Below are positions 11,573-18,497 of a stretch of DNA of 27,689 nt, in pieces. Each line of letters opens with the position of its first letter. The stretch's first letter is position 1. This stretch comes from a virus. Under the pieces are notes generated by a model, which saw nothing but the letters and a program-made list of their open reading frames with translations, had not been told where the DNA came from and made no database searches. Position numbers and translations under genes: made by a program. The DNA is taken from IMG/VR virus record IMGVR_UViG_3300028802_000243, positions 1 to 27,689 of that record, one strand, 5' to 3'.

Positions 11573-13324
11573 TCATGCCGCCACTAATTGACGCTGGTTT
11601 TGATAGTCTTCCAGGCGGCGCTTCACACCGCGTTCGTTGAACATCCATGTCAGGCAGCACGATGCGCGATAGCGCGTCATGCCCATTGCCGTCATGGGCG
11701 TAAGGTCCAGCAATCTTAGCTGGGCATCGGTCGGCGGCAGCGACAGCCAGCGCGCGGTCTTCGCCGCCATTTCCATGTCGCCCTGTTCGCGCAAGAAATC
11801 GTCAGCCGACACCAGCGCCAAGGATTGGTCGGCATAGTCGCCCAGGATGCGCAGCGGGCTTTCCTTCTTGCCGCCTAGCGCGATCCAGCGCCCGCGCCAG
11901 CTAATGCACATCGCCCAGGCTTCAAAGGCGCATGCCACCCAGGCAAGGCCCTCAAACATATTCTCCCATTTGTAAGGCGAGAATTGCAGCACATCAATTT
12001 CCGACAGCGCAAATTCCTCAAGGTCTTCTTTTTCCTTCTTGGGAAATTCGGCGCCGCACTCCTCACAGAAGCGCACGGCAATAGGATTGTCGGCGCCGCA
12101 CTCCTTGCACTTCTTGGTGTCGGCAATGATGAGTTCGGCGGGAAATTCCAGACCGCAGATAGGGCACTCCTGGCACTGCTTGGGCACAATCGCTTCGCAG
12201 CCCTTGCAGATTTTGGTCCCGGCGCCATCCAGCATGACTTCTTGTTCAATGCTGCCGTGCTGCAAGATGGACGTGCCGAAGTCCAGCACGATGCAGTCAT
12301 CTTTGCGGATGCCGGGATAGCGCTCCGGGTCCACCTTGCGCAGCCCGCGCCCGACCATCTGGATCATCGTTGACTTGTAGGACGATGGCCGCAGCAGGAC
12401 GATGCAGCTTGTCGGCTGGCTGTCCCAGCCTTCCACCAGCACCGCGACATTGACAAGGACTTGGATTTCACCGTGTTCATAGGCGGCAAGGATGTCGGCG
12501 CGTTCGCGGTCTGGCAGTTCGCCATGCACCACGCCAGCCGTCACACCGTATGACATGAAGGTGGCGGCGACATGCTCCGCATGCGCGATAGTGGAACAGA
12601 ACACCACGGTTCGCCGGTCGGCGGCGTGTTCCTGCCATTCCTCCACCACCCGGTCGTTCAAAACCTTGTGATCCATGATGGATGCGACTTCGTTCATGTC
12701 GAAGTCCGACGCGGTGCGCTTCACGTTCTTCAGCTTGTCGGTCACACCCAAATCAATGACGAAGGTGCGGGGCCGCACCAAGAAGCCAGTTTCGATAAGC
12801 TCTTTAATGCTGATCTGATCAGCGCAGTTTGAGAACACCGCGCGCATCGCCTTGCGGTCGCCGCGATTGGGCGTGGCGGTGACGCCCAACAGCTTGCATT
12901 TGTCGTTCAGCTTCAGGGCATGGTCGATGACGCGAAGATAGCTGTCGCTGGGCGCGTGGTGGGCTTCGTCCACGATCAGCAGCCCCAGCGGCGGCATGGT
13001 CTTCAGATTGTCGGGCCGCGCCAGGGTCTGGGCCATCGCGAAGGTGACGCCGGTTTTATTCCAGCGCTTGCGGTCAGCGTTGAACAAATCGCTGTCCGCT
13101 TTTTTGTTATAGGCATGCAGCGTCTTGCGGTTCTGCATCAGCAGTTCGTCGCGATGCTGGACGACACAAATAGGTCCATCCCAGCCATTCACATCCGACG
13201 CAACAGCCGACAGCATGACGGTCTTGCCGCCGCCTGTCGGCGCCACGCCTAGCGTGTTGCCGTGGAATAGAAGGGCTTCGGTGCAGCGATCCACAAACTG
13301 CGCCTGACGCGGGCGAAGCTGCAT
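11573..13324 (-). CDS. RadD-like superfamily 2 DNA helicase with zinc ribbons (583 aa)
   Basis: Helicase motifs appear in order: Q-type start (LRPRQAQFVD), Walker A APTGGGKT (28-35), VDEAHH (118-123), a VTATPNR motif III (148-154), and C-terminal QMVGRGLR motif VI (322-329). Two CxxC pairs follow (Cys373/376 with Cys387/390, then Cys406/409 with Cys420/423), making two zinc ribbons. The overall plan matches RadD (YejH)-type helicases, which act in recombination and repair. About 150 C-terminal residues are unassigned. The ATG at 13324 has AAGG upstream. In this operon it probably remodels recombination or replication intermediates with the Sak4-like ATPase. Confidence 0.85.
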   Translation of the reverse strand: MQLRPRQAQFVDRCTEALLFHGNTLGVAPTGGGKTVMLSAVASDVNGWDGPICVVQHRDELLMQNRKTLHAYNKKADSDLFNADRKRWNKTGVTFAMAQTLARPDNLKTMPPLGLLIVDEAHHAPSDSYLRVIDHALKLNDKCKLLGVTATPNRGDRKAMRAVFSNCADQISIKELIETGFLVRPRTFVIDLGVTDKLKNVKRTASDFDMNEVASIMDHKVLNDRVVEEWQEHAADRRTVVFCSTIAHAEHVAATFMSYGVTAGVVHGELPDRERADILAAYEHGEIQVLVNVAVLVEGWDSQPTSCIVLLRPSSYKSTMIQMVGRGLRKVDPERYPGIRKDDCIVLDFGTSILQHGSIEQEVMLDGAGTKICKGCEAIVPKQCQECPICGLEFPAELIIADTKKCKECGADNPIAVRFCEECGAEFPKKEKEDLEEFALSEIDVLQFSPYKWENMFEGLAWVACAFEAWAMCISWRGRWIALGGKKESPLRILGDYADQSLALVSADDFLREQGDMEMAAKTARWLSLPPTDAQLRLLDLTPMTAMGMTRYRASCCLTWMFNERGVKRRLEDYQNQRQLVAA

Positions 13325-13326
13325 GA

Positions 13327-13524
13327 TTACACCTTGGCGGTAGCTGCGTAGGGGGCGCGTTCAATGGTGACGTGGTTGCGAGCCAACAGCGCTTCGGCTT
13401 GTCGCTGCGGTAATCCTCTTGGACCGCCAGCCAGCCGCATCAGGCTTTCCACACCGCGCAGATGCGTGTTCAAATCTGTCGATCTAAAATCTGTCTCGGC
13501 TTGCCATTCTTTTTGCATGGACAT
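13327..13524 (-). CDS. Hypothetical protein (65 aa)
   Basis: The ATG at 13524 has AAGGGG about 6 nt upstream; an in-frame ATG at 13518 is an alternative. The product is polar with a helix (HLRGVESLMRLAGGPRG), followed by LPQRQAEALLARNHVTI. No known domain is recognised. Its stop is 2 nt before the helicase ATG, so it is part of the same mRNA. A gap of 88 bases separates it from the SSB-like gene; that gap holds only short frames. Confidence 0.6.
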   Translation of the reverse strand: MSMQKEWQAETDFRSTDLNTHLRGVESLMRLAGGPRGLPQRQAEALLARNHVTIERAPYAATAKV

Positions 13525-13612
13525 GGGACACCCCTTCTTCTTCGATTACCGCCCTTCGTTCCCCAGCCCACAATGCGACCTTAGTCCCATTGCGGACAGA
13601 ATGTCGCGCCCA

Positions 13613-14293
13613 TTAGGTCTGACCGGCCTTTAAAAATGCGGGCGCCGAATTGGGATTGAAGCCGCGCTGTTCTGCGGGCTTCGCCGCTGCGGTAGTGTTG
13701 CTGTTCTGTTGCGCCACATCCTGTTGAGCGAAACCCAAACTGCGTTGCGCCGGGGCCTGGGCACCACTTCCGAACGGTGTGTGAACCGGCGCCGCCGTGA
13801 TGCCGTGATCCCCGGTTGTCAGCTTGATGAATTTCTTGTGCGATTGGCTGGCGGCATTGGGCGTAAGATATTCGCCCACTTCGTTTTTATCTTCATAGCC
13901 CTGGGCGCCGGGTTCAATCCTCACGCGGATGGCGACATACTTGCCGTCCAGCATGGTCAGCACCGCTTCAATGTTACGGCCACTCACATTCTTGTAGCTG
14001 TCGCTATCCTCCGGGTTCACCAGCCCCGCCGCTTCCACCATGCGGGTCAGCGATGCCATGCCCATCTGCCGGTACTTTTCCGAATTATCCATGTGATCCG
14101 GGTCGGCAATCTTGGTGAAAATTTTCTTGCGCGCGTAGGGCTGGTTGGCCGCGATGGTCAGTTCAACATCGGCGTAGCGGCTGCCGGTGGTGGCGGTCTT
14201 TATCCCGCGCAAAGTCACCATCGCCCAGCACAGATAGCCGTTGGGGATCAGGTCCATTGGGGACGACGCGCCGGACTTTTGGTTCATTTCCAT
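13613..14293 (-). CDS. SSB-like phage protein (226 aa)
   Basis: Residues 12-150 resemble the OB-fold-like single-strand DNA-binding proteins that accompany Sak4/RecT-type recombination systems: PNGYLCWAMVTLRGIKTATTG, SRYADVELTIAANQPYARKKIF, and VAIRVRIEPGAQGYEDKN, which read as beta-strands and loops. The last 60 residues are low complexity, rich in Gln, Ala and Pro (QQDVAQQNSN, TAAAKPAEQRG), like the flexible tail of SSB. The start is ATG 14293, with AGGA 11 nt upstream; ATG 14287 is an alternative. The long frame to 14812 is an artefact of the neighbour. It directly follows the Sak4-like ATPase gene. Confidence 0.75.
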   Translation of the reverse strand: MEMNQKSGASSPMDLIPNGYLCWAMVTLRGIKTATTGSRYADVELTIAANQPYARKKIFTKIADPDHMDNSEKYRQMGMASLTRMVEAAGLVNPEDSDSYKNVSGRNIEAVLTMLDGKYVAIRVRIEPGAQGYEDKNEVGEYLTPNAASQSHKKFIKLTTGDHGITAAPVHTPFGSGAQAPAQRSLGFAQQDVAQQNSNTTAAAKPAEQRGFNPNSAPAFLKAGQT

Positions 14294-14304
14294 GATGGTT
14301 GTTC

Positions 14305-15255
14305 CTATTGCAGATTGGGGTTGAGGACGCCGCCGCCCGTGATGACGGGGGCAAAGTCTTGCGGCACGCTGTTCACCAGCGCTTCGCGGCGCACGCCAGC
14401 GGACGATTTCTTGATGATGTGCGACAGGTCGGGCGGCTCCACCGTGTCCAGGGCGCCGCTGCGGTCCTTGGCGAGATAGCCCCAGGGGTTGATGCCCGTA
14501 CACACCAGCGCCCTGACTTCGGCACCGTTGGCGTCCGGCAGCAGCACCAGCGACATGATGTTGTCGAAGATGCCGGGGAGTTCGGCCTTCACCTTCGATC
14601 CATCCAGTTGCAGCGAATAGGTGACGCGGCGAAGGTCGTCCACTTCTTCGTTCAGGATGGCGGCGATGATGGTGGACTTGTCTTTGATGTGCTGGATGGT
14701 CGTCAGCCAGCGCACCAGTTCGCGGCCATGCAATCCATAGGCGCCCCGATTGTCGGGCTTGCCGGTTTTCTCGCTGTAAGCTTCGGGCTGGGTTTGGCAC
14801 CACGAAAAGCAATGGCGGGCCGCGACCGTGGCGCTGTCCCAGAACACTGCGTCATATTTGGCGAAGGCTTCAGGCCCGCCCAGCACGCGGCAATAGGTGG
14901 CGTAGTTCACTTCGCTATAGGGGTTGCCGATGTCCTGGGGGTCGGCTGCCGGGTCGGGACCGCACATCACGCACGCCAACGCCCTGCACAATTCCCAGGG
15001 GTGGACTTTGACCGCCGTCGCGACCTCGCGAACCTTCAGGATGTCGCCGCCCCAATCGGCCAGGGCCTTGGTGCCCGCCTCAAGGTCGATGAACAGGGTT
15101 GTGGCCGGGGGCAGGGTGCGCGCCAGGGTGGTTTTGCCCACGCCGCTGGCGCCGGTCACCACAAGGTTGGTGCGGGCTGGCTGGGCCATGCGTTGGTCAG
15201 CCGTCATAATGAAGGGGTGTGGCCCCGGTGGCGGGGCGGTCGCGGCTTCGCTCAT
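14305..15255 (-). CDS. Sak4-like AAA ATPase, putative recombinase (316 aa)
   Basis: Walker A GASGVGKTT (35-43), a Walker B region AVFWDSAT with Asp140, and a short RecA-like core match the AAA_24/Sak4 family of phage single-strand annealing or recombination ATPases. These work with an SSB partner, here encoded just downstream. An early LFIDLEAGTKALADW stretch follows the P-loop, as usual in this group. The final 100 residues are unassigned. The ATG at 15255 has CAGGAG about 7 nt upstream. The Cas4-like nuclease, the RadD-like helicase and the RusA-like resolvase in the same operon make a complete phage recombination set. Confidence 0.82.
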   Translation of the reverse strand: MSEAATAPPPGPHPFIMTADQRMAQPARTNLVVTGASGVGKTTLARTLPPATTLFIDLEAGTKALADWGGDILKVREVATAVKVHPWELCRALACVMCGPDPAADPQDIGNPYSEVNYATYCRVLGGPEAFAKYDAVFWDSATVAARHCFSWCQTQPEAYSEKTGKPDNRGAYGLHGRELVRWLTTIQHIKDKSTIIAAILNEEVDDLRRVTYSLQLDGSKVKAELPGIFDNIMSLVLLPDANGAEVRALVCTGINPWGYLAKDRSGALDTVEPPDLSHIIKKSSAGVRREALVNSVPQDFAPVITGGGVLNPNLQ

Positions 15256-15270
15256 GGCTACTCTCCTGGG

Positions 15271-15690
15271 TTAGTCAGCCAGCGATATTTTGGGTTCGCT
15301 GTATTTCACGGTGCGGGCGCATGTCAGCCGCGCCTTCAGTCCTTGATTGGTTATGGATTTGAAGACCGTTTCCGGCACGGTCAGCTTCAATTTGAAAAGC
15401 GCTTCGGCATCTTCCAGCGGCATTTCGCGGGAAATCTCGCGCAAGATTTCGCTGTCCCATTCGATGCGCTTGTCCACCACCGCCTTGAAAATGTGATTGT
15501 CCAAGGCAAACTGAACGGTGCCGCTGGGGGAGCCTTCGCGAGCCAGGGCGGCATCAACGGTCGGACGGGTCATCGCGGCTATCGCCTTCTCGACCTGGGC
15601 CAGTCGGCCCTTCGCAGCCCCAAGGTCGCGCTCCGCGTCGGCCCTCTCGGTCAGCAGTTCAAATAGGTGTGCCCCTTGTCCGAACGCCAT
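15271..15690 (-). CDS. Conserved phage protein of unknown function (139 aa)
   Basis: A helical N-terminus with heptad character (ADAERDLGAAKGRLAQVEKAIAAM) is followed by a beta-rich core, FALDNHIFKAVVDKRIEWDSE, then KLKLTVPETVFKS and a closing LTCARTVKYSEPKISL. I recall similar proteins from other phages, always uncharacterised. The ATG at 15690 shares bases with the regulator's TGA (TGATG), so the two are coupled. It immediately precedes the Sak4-like gene. Confidence 0.7.
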   Translation of the reverse strand: MAFGQGAHLFELLTERADAERDLGAAKGRLAQVEKAIAAMTRPTVDAALAREGSPSGTVQFALDNHIFKAVVDKRIEWDSEILREISREMPLEDAEALFKLKLTVPETVFKSITNQGLKARLTCARTVKYSEPKISLAD

Positions 15691-15971
15691 CAGGCCACCT
15701 TCGCTTTAGGGGCCGCTGGGGGCTTCTTCTTCTTGAAGAAGCGCGAGATGCGGAAGGGTTTGTCCAGCGCTGCGGCGAGCCTTTGAAGGTCCAGGCGACG
15801 CGAAGCGGGGATGTCCTTGCGGTAAAGCCACTGCTTAATCGCGAAGGGAGAGATGCCAATAATGGCGTGTTTTTCGAGAGCGCGGGCTAGTTCGTCGGGG
15901 CCTCCGAAGAAAGAGACAATACCCTTCACGTCCAGCGGCGCGGTGGCGCCCTGTGGATACTTCTTGACCAT
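15690..15971 (-). CDS. Cro/YdaS-like helix-turn-helix regulator (93 aa)
   Basis: The sequence DVKGIVSFFGGPDELARALEK, then AIKQWLYRKDIPASRRLDLQRLAAAL, shows the HTH pattern of Cro/YdaS-type proteins: helix, turn near GGPDELA, recognition helix in PFAIKQWLYR. The C-terminus is basic (FFKKKKPPAAPKAK). It is the first gene of the leftward early operon, divergent from the repressor-like gene, as expected for a Cro. The ATG is at 15971. A promoter candidate lies upstream at 16024-16052. It could repress its own promoter, the opposite repressor gene, or both. Confidence 0.8.
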   Translation of the reverse strand: MVKKYPQGATAPLDVKGIVSFFGGPDELARALEKHAIIGISPFAIKQWLYRKDIPASRRLDLQRLAAALDKPFRISRFFKKKKPPAAPKAKVA

Positions 15972-16023
15972 GTTGCGTTTTTTCCGGCTTGGCGTTTACA
16001 AGCGTTTTACGCTGCTGTGCCGG

Positions 16024-16052
16024 ATCAAAGTTACATTTTGTTGCGGCGTCAA
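16024..16052 (-). promoter_or_regulatory. Leftward early promoter candidate
   Basis: On the minus strand, TTGACG (16047-16052) and TTTGAT (16024-16029) are separated by exactly 17 nt, matching sigma-70-type -35 and -10 positions. The predicted start is about 45 nt before the Cro-like ATG. The palindrome at 16061-16071 lies just upstream of the -35. The -10 is weak. Confidence 0.5.
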
Positions 16053-16060
16053 GCCCGAAA

Positions 16061-16071
16061 TGTTGCGCAAC
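16061..16071. promoter_or_regulatory. TGTTGCGCAAC site in the switch region
   Basis: This copy contains the perfect palindrome GTTGCGCAAC (16062-16071), with flanks that pair further except at one position. It abuts the -35 of the leftward promoter candidate, so a bound protein could repress or activate. The other copies are at 2623-2633 and 18240-18250. Confidence 0.5.
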
Positions 16072-16083
16072 GTTGCTTTATTT

Positions 16084-16112
16084 TTTTGTAGCCCCCTGGA
16101 CACTACAAAATG
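16084..16112. promoter_or_regulatory. TTTTGTAG/CTACAAAA inverted repeat, candidate operator
   Basis: Eight-base arms (16084-16091 and 16103-16110) are separated by 11 nt. The right arm extends to CTACAAAATG, repeated exactly at 16192-16201, at the start codon of the repressor-like gene. Rightward TGGACA (16097-16102) lies inside the spacer and could act as a -35, although no good -10 is seen. Confidence 0.4.
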
Positions 16113-16198
16113 TATTTTGGCAGTATGTGCCCACTTCTAAAAAGCTTAACGAAGTCCTATCTTTAGCTACTTCTCTCAAACAGGCGGGCACCTACAAA

Positions 16199-16690
16199 AT
16201 GAAAAAAGCGACAAAGACAAAAAAAATTACTGCGCTCAAGACGCTTGGCACACTAGCTTCGCTCAAGCGAAACTCTCCTCCGAAATCGAATGGCCGTCTT
16301 ATCAATCACTCTCAGGCTCGTAGTTTGGAGTTTGGGCGTCGTCTTCGCGGACTGATGGATAAGGTAGGTCTTATTCCAATTCGGATGGCAGCACTTCTCG
16401 AAATCGACCGTGCAACAATGTCGTGCTACACAAACGGGCGTCAAATCCCGAACGAAAAACGACTGTTGAAGATATGTTCAATTTTGAAGTGCGAAGTTGA
16501 CGACTTAGTACCGCGCTACGGAATTGCCATCTCCGGTGCCGAAGCAAGGTCGGGTGCGACCTTGCAGATTGACGGAGAGTGGGTTTGGCTGACGATCACT
16601 CACGCGACGGCAAAGCTGTCCTACGCGGACGCTTCGATGATCTGCAACAAGCTGGGCATCATCAACCAGCCCAACAAGGCATCGACCTAA
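16199..16690 (+). CDS. XRE-type transcriptional regulator, repressor candidate (163 aa)
   Basis: Residues about 42-105 fit an XRE/Cro-CI helix-turn-helix: SLEFGRRLRGLMDKVGLIPIRMAALLEI, then DRATMSCYTNGRQIPN and KRLLKICSILKCEVDDL. The first 30 residues are basic and disordered, and the last 60 have no catalytic Ser/Lys pair of a LexA-like cleavable repressor. The frame is open upstream, but ATG 16199 avoids reading through the switch region; its ribosome site is weak, so it may be translated with little leader. It diverges from the Cro-like gene, so it is the best CI candidate. Its 3' end overlaps another HTH frame in the -1 phase. Confidence 0.7.
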   Translation: MKKATKTKKITALKTLGTLASLKRNSPPKSNGRLINHSQARSLEFGRRLRGLMDKVGLIPIRMAALLEIDRATMSCYTNGRQIPNEKRLLKICSILKCEVDDLVPRYGIAISGAEARSGATLQIDGEWVWLTITHATAKLSYADASMICNKLGIINQPNKAST

Positions 16691-16959
16691 TCACACACGA
16701 CGAAGTTTGCCGGATGCTTCAACGCTCCAAACGCCAGATAGCAAACTATCGGCGCCAGGGCCTTGGAGACTACGGCGGGCGCCCGGTCATGTTTGACCGT
16801 GCTGAAGTAGAAGCCTTCATCGAAAAAAGGAGACACGAAAAATGGAGAGATAGCGCAGCCGCTTTGTCGGCATACGAACAGGGCAGAAATTCTGCCAAAC
16901 AATCCGCCGCCCTATCGTTCTATGAACGGGGGCGGTTATCGGCACTGAAGAAAAAATAG
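16579..16959 (+). CDS. Excisionase-like HTH protein with uncertain start (up to 126 aa)
   Basis: The domain LITHDEVCRMLQRSKRQIANY, followed by GGRPVMFDRAEVEAFIEKRR, is an excisionase/MerR-type helix-turn-helix. Its first helix begins at about 16681, just where the repressor gene ends, and no ATG, GTG or TTG lies close before it. The only upstream start is GTG 16579, but the sequence between reads as non-coding in this frame. ATG 16714 would cut the HTH. The C-terminus holds a duplicated unit, SAALSAYEQGRNSA and SAALSFYERGRLSA. It precedes the integrase by 11 nt and may be an Xis. A -1 fusion to the repressor is possible. Confidence 0.65.
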   Translation: MGLADDHSRDGKAVLRGRFDDLQQAGHHQPAQQGIDLITHDEVCRMLQRSKRQIANYRRQGLGDYGGRPVMFDRAEVEAFIEKRRHEKWRDSAAALSAYEQGRNSAKQSAALSFYERGRLSALKKK

Positions 16960-16970
16960 GGAAGCACACA

Positions 16971-18116
16971 ATGTCAAGACCAATAGGGCCAAGCCGCATC
17001 GAAGCGGACAAGAAGACGGGGATTTTCTACTACTACTGGACTGAAAATGGCCGCAGCAAGCGCGCCACCACCAAGACCAAAATCCACAAGGAAGCGCTTG
17101 AGTTTCAGCTAGGCCGGGAAAAAGGCCAAGCTGAAATCGCCAGCAACGCGGGCCGCTGGACCGTGCAGATGGCGATTGACTATTACGACGAACGCCACCT
17201 TTCGATTGGGGACGTGTTCTCGCCCGAACAAATCAGGGTCAATCTCAAGAAGCTGGCTGCCTACCTGAAGGCCACCACCTACATCGACACCCTGACGCCG
17301 ACCCACTTCACCGACTATCGGCTGATGCGGCAGAAGCAGCCGGGTTCGGTGAAGGGCAGCAAGGTCAAGGACAGCAGCATTTGGCGCGAGTTGGGGGCGC
17401 TCAAAGCCTGTTTCAATTTCTGCGCCAGGGAAGAAGCCTATTTGGGCAAACTCCCCTTCATCAAGATCGGCAAGCAGGGGCGGGCCAAGGATCGCTGGCT
17501 GAAGGACGAAGAAGCCCACCGGCTGCTGATGGCGATGCAGGGCACCCAGACCGCCCGACTGTCGTCCTGCTACCGGCTGGCGGCTATCGCCTGGGGGACC
17601 GGCAAGCGCAAGCGGATCATCGAAACCCTGCAATGGGATCAGGTCAATTTCGAGACTGGCCGGATCGACTTTCGCGAACCCTGCAAACAGGAAAGTTCCA
17701 AGAAAAAGGGCCTCACGGCGCTGTCGCCTTGGATGCTGGAACGGCTGAAGGAGTTCTACGACCAGAGGTTGAACAACTATGTGCTGGACAGCCCCGGCAA
17801 GCGTGACACCCAATTCCGGCGCATCGCCCGCGAGTGCGGCTTTAAGGGTGTCACGCCACACACCCTGCGGCACACCTGGGGGACGCGCGCCGCGCAGAAG
17901 GGCCTCAAGCTGTTTGAAATCGCAGAGGCTATGGGCATCAGCCAGAAGACCGCTGAACGCAACTACATCCACCACTGCGAAACCTTCCAGGCCGAAGCCG
18001 TCCTGAAGGGCGCCCCGCCGACCGGCATGGGCAAGGTGGTGCTGCCCGAACGCAAGGCCGAACGGCGCCGGATCATGGCGCGCAGATCGACTTTGGGGGA
18101 CGGTTTGGGGGCCTAG
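16971..18116 (+). CDS. int: Tyrosine recombinase, phage integrase (381 aa)
   Basis: The C-terminal domain carries the expected catalytic residues: Arg213 in WGTGKRKRIIETLQW, His297 and Arg300 in TPHTLRHTW, and Tyr332 in AERNYIHH. The N-terminal 60 residues form an arm-binding-like domain with an aromatic, basic start (GIFYYYWTENGRSKRATTK), and 62-165 a core-binding domain (KKLAAYLKATTYIDTL). The C-terminal 45 residues are basic, maybe DNA-contacting. The ATG at 16971 is 11 nt after the HTH gene. It integrates and excises the phage genome. The repeat-rich region just downstream (18119-18406) would be a natural attachment site. Confidence 0.93.
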   Translation: MSRPIGPSRIEADKKTGIFYYYWTENGRSKRATTKTKIHKEALEFQLGREKGQAEIASNAGRWTVQMAIDYYDERHLSIGDVFSPEQIRVNLKKLAAYLKATTYIDTLTPTHFTDYRLMRQKQPGSVKGSKVKDSSIWRELGALKACFNFCAREEAYLGKLPFIKIGKQGRAKDRWLKDEEAHRLLMAMQGTQTARLSSCYRLAAIAWGTGKRKRIIETLQWDQVNFETGRIDFREPCKQESSKKKGLTALSPWMLERLKEFYDQRLNNYVLDSPGKRDTQFRRIARECGFKGVTPHTLRHTWGTRAAQKGLKLFEIAEAMGISQKTAERNYIHHCETFQAEAVLKGAPPTGMGKVVLPERKAERRRIMARRSTLGDGLGA

Positions 18117-18118
18117 CC

Positions 18119-18406
18119 GTTGGGCGTTTGTTGGGCATTAAGCCCGTTTAGCGCCCAAAATGTTGCGTATTTCTGCCAACAATTTCCGACTGATGCGATG
18201 ATCAAAGTGAGTAAAATAAGGGAAAAGCCAATGTTGCTATGTTGCGCAACAAGGCCGTGTGCCTTTGTTGATCACGATGGCACATCGCCTCATGTCGGCG
18301 CCTCTAAAGTTGGAAATAGCGGAGTAAAAACAACGATCTAAAACCTTCAGCAAAATGCCCGCAACATGCGAACAAAGCAAGAGTTGGGCACTAAATGGGC
18401 GTTAAA
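18119..18406. repeat. TTGGGCRYTAAA repeats, candidate integrase arm sites
   Basis: Copies are TTGGGCATTAA (18131-18141, plus), TTGGGCGCTAAACGGGC (18142-18158, minus), TTGGGCACTAAATGGGC (18384-18400, plus) and TGGGCGTTAAA (18396-18406, plus), plus a partial GTTGGGCGTTTG at 18119-18130. The second and third form a 17-bp inverted repeat with 15 matches about 225 bp apart. Repeats of this kind around an integrase gene often bind its N-terminal domain. Confidence 0.6.
18240..18251. promoter_or_regulatory. TGTTGCGCAACA palindrome near the integrase
   Basis: A perfect 12-bp palindrome in the middle of the repeat region. It shares its core with the palindromes at 2619-2638 and 16061-16071. In this position it could bind the same regulator or a host factor during integration or excision. 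Confidence 0.5.
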
Positions 18407-18411
18407 GCCAG

Positions 18412-18452
18412 GGGCCGGGAAGAACAGGTGTTCTCCCCGGCCCTCTTTTTTT
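18412..18452 (+). terminator. Strong intrinsic terminator
   Basis: A 15-bp stem (18412-18426 with 18429-18443) with one mismatch has a GGGCCGGG base and a 2-nt loop, followed by TCTTTTTTT. It is well placed to end rightward transcription from the repressor-integrase unit before the convergent late genes. Confidence 0.9.
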
Positions 18453-18472
18453 GGCCCACAAAGGTACGACAT

Positions 18473-18491
18473 TTTCTGTCGCAGACAGAAA
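18473..18491. repeat. Perfect 8-bp hairpin
   Basis: TTTCTGTC-GCA-GACAGAAA (18473-18491) folds into a perfect 8-bp stem with a 3-nt loop. It is the first of three consecutive symmetric elements between the terminator and the end of the late operon. Its role is unknown. Confidence 0.45.
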
Positions 18492-18497
18492 GGCAAT

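Larger units (their letters stand above)
15972..16198. other. Divergent regulatory region (lysis-lysogeny switch candidate)
   Basis: The region lies between the leftward Cro-like gene and the rightward XRE-type gene, and contains no gene. It holds a minus-strand promoter candidate (16024-16052), a TGTTGCGCAAC site (16061-16071), an inverted repeat TTTTGTAG/CTACAAAA (16084-16091 with 16103-16110) and a 10-mer, CTACAAAATG, repeated at 16103-16112 and 16192-16201. The second copy includes the ATG of the repressor-like gene. This density of symmetric motifs suits competing repressors. Confidence 0.55.

Noticed and set aside
14294-14812. N-terminal extension of the SSB-like protein frame to 399 residues
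   Set aside because: The extension is out of frame within the ATPase gene and reads as low-quality sequence; the ATG at 14293 gives the conserved start.
14299-15666. 455-residue plus-strand open frame
   Set aside because: Shadow of the Sak4-like ATPase, whose Walker motifs show the real frame.
18120-18341. 73-residue plus-strand frame after the integrase
   Set aside because: Third positions are not GC-biased and it covers the repeat region, so it looks non-coding.
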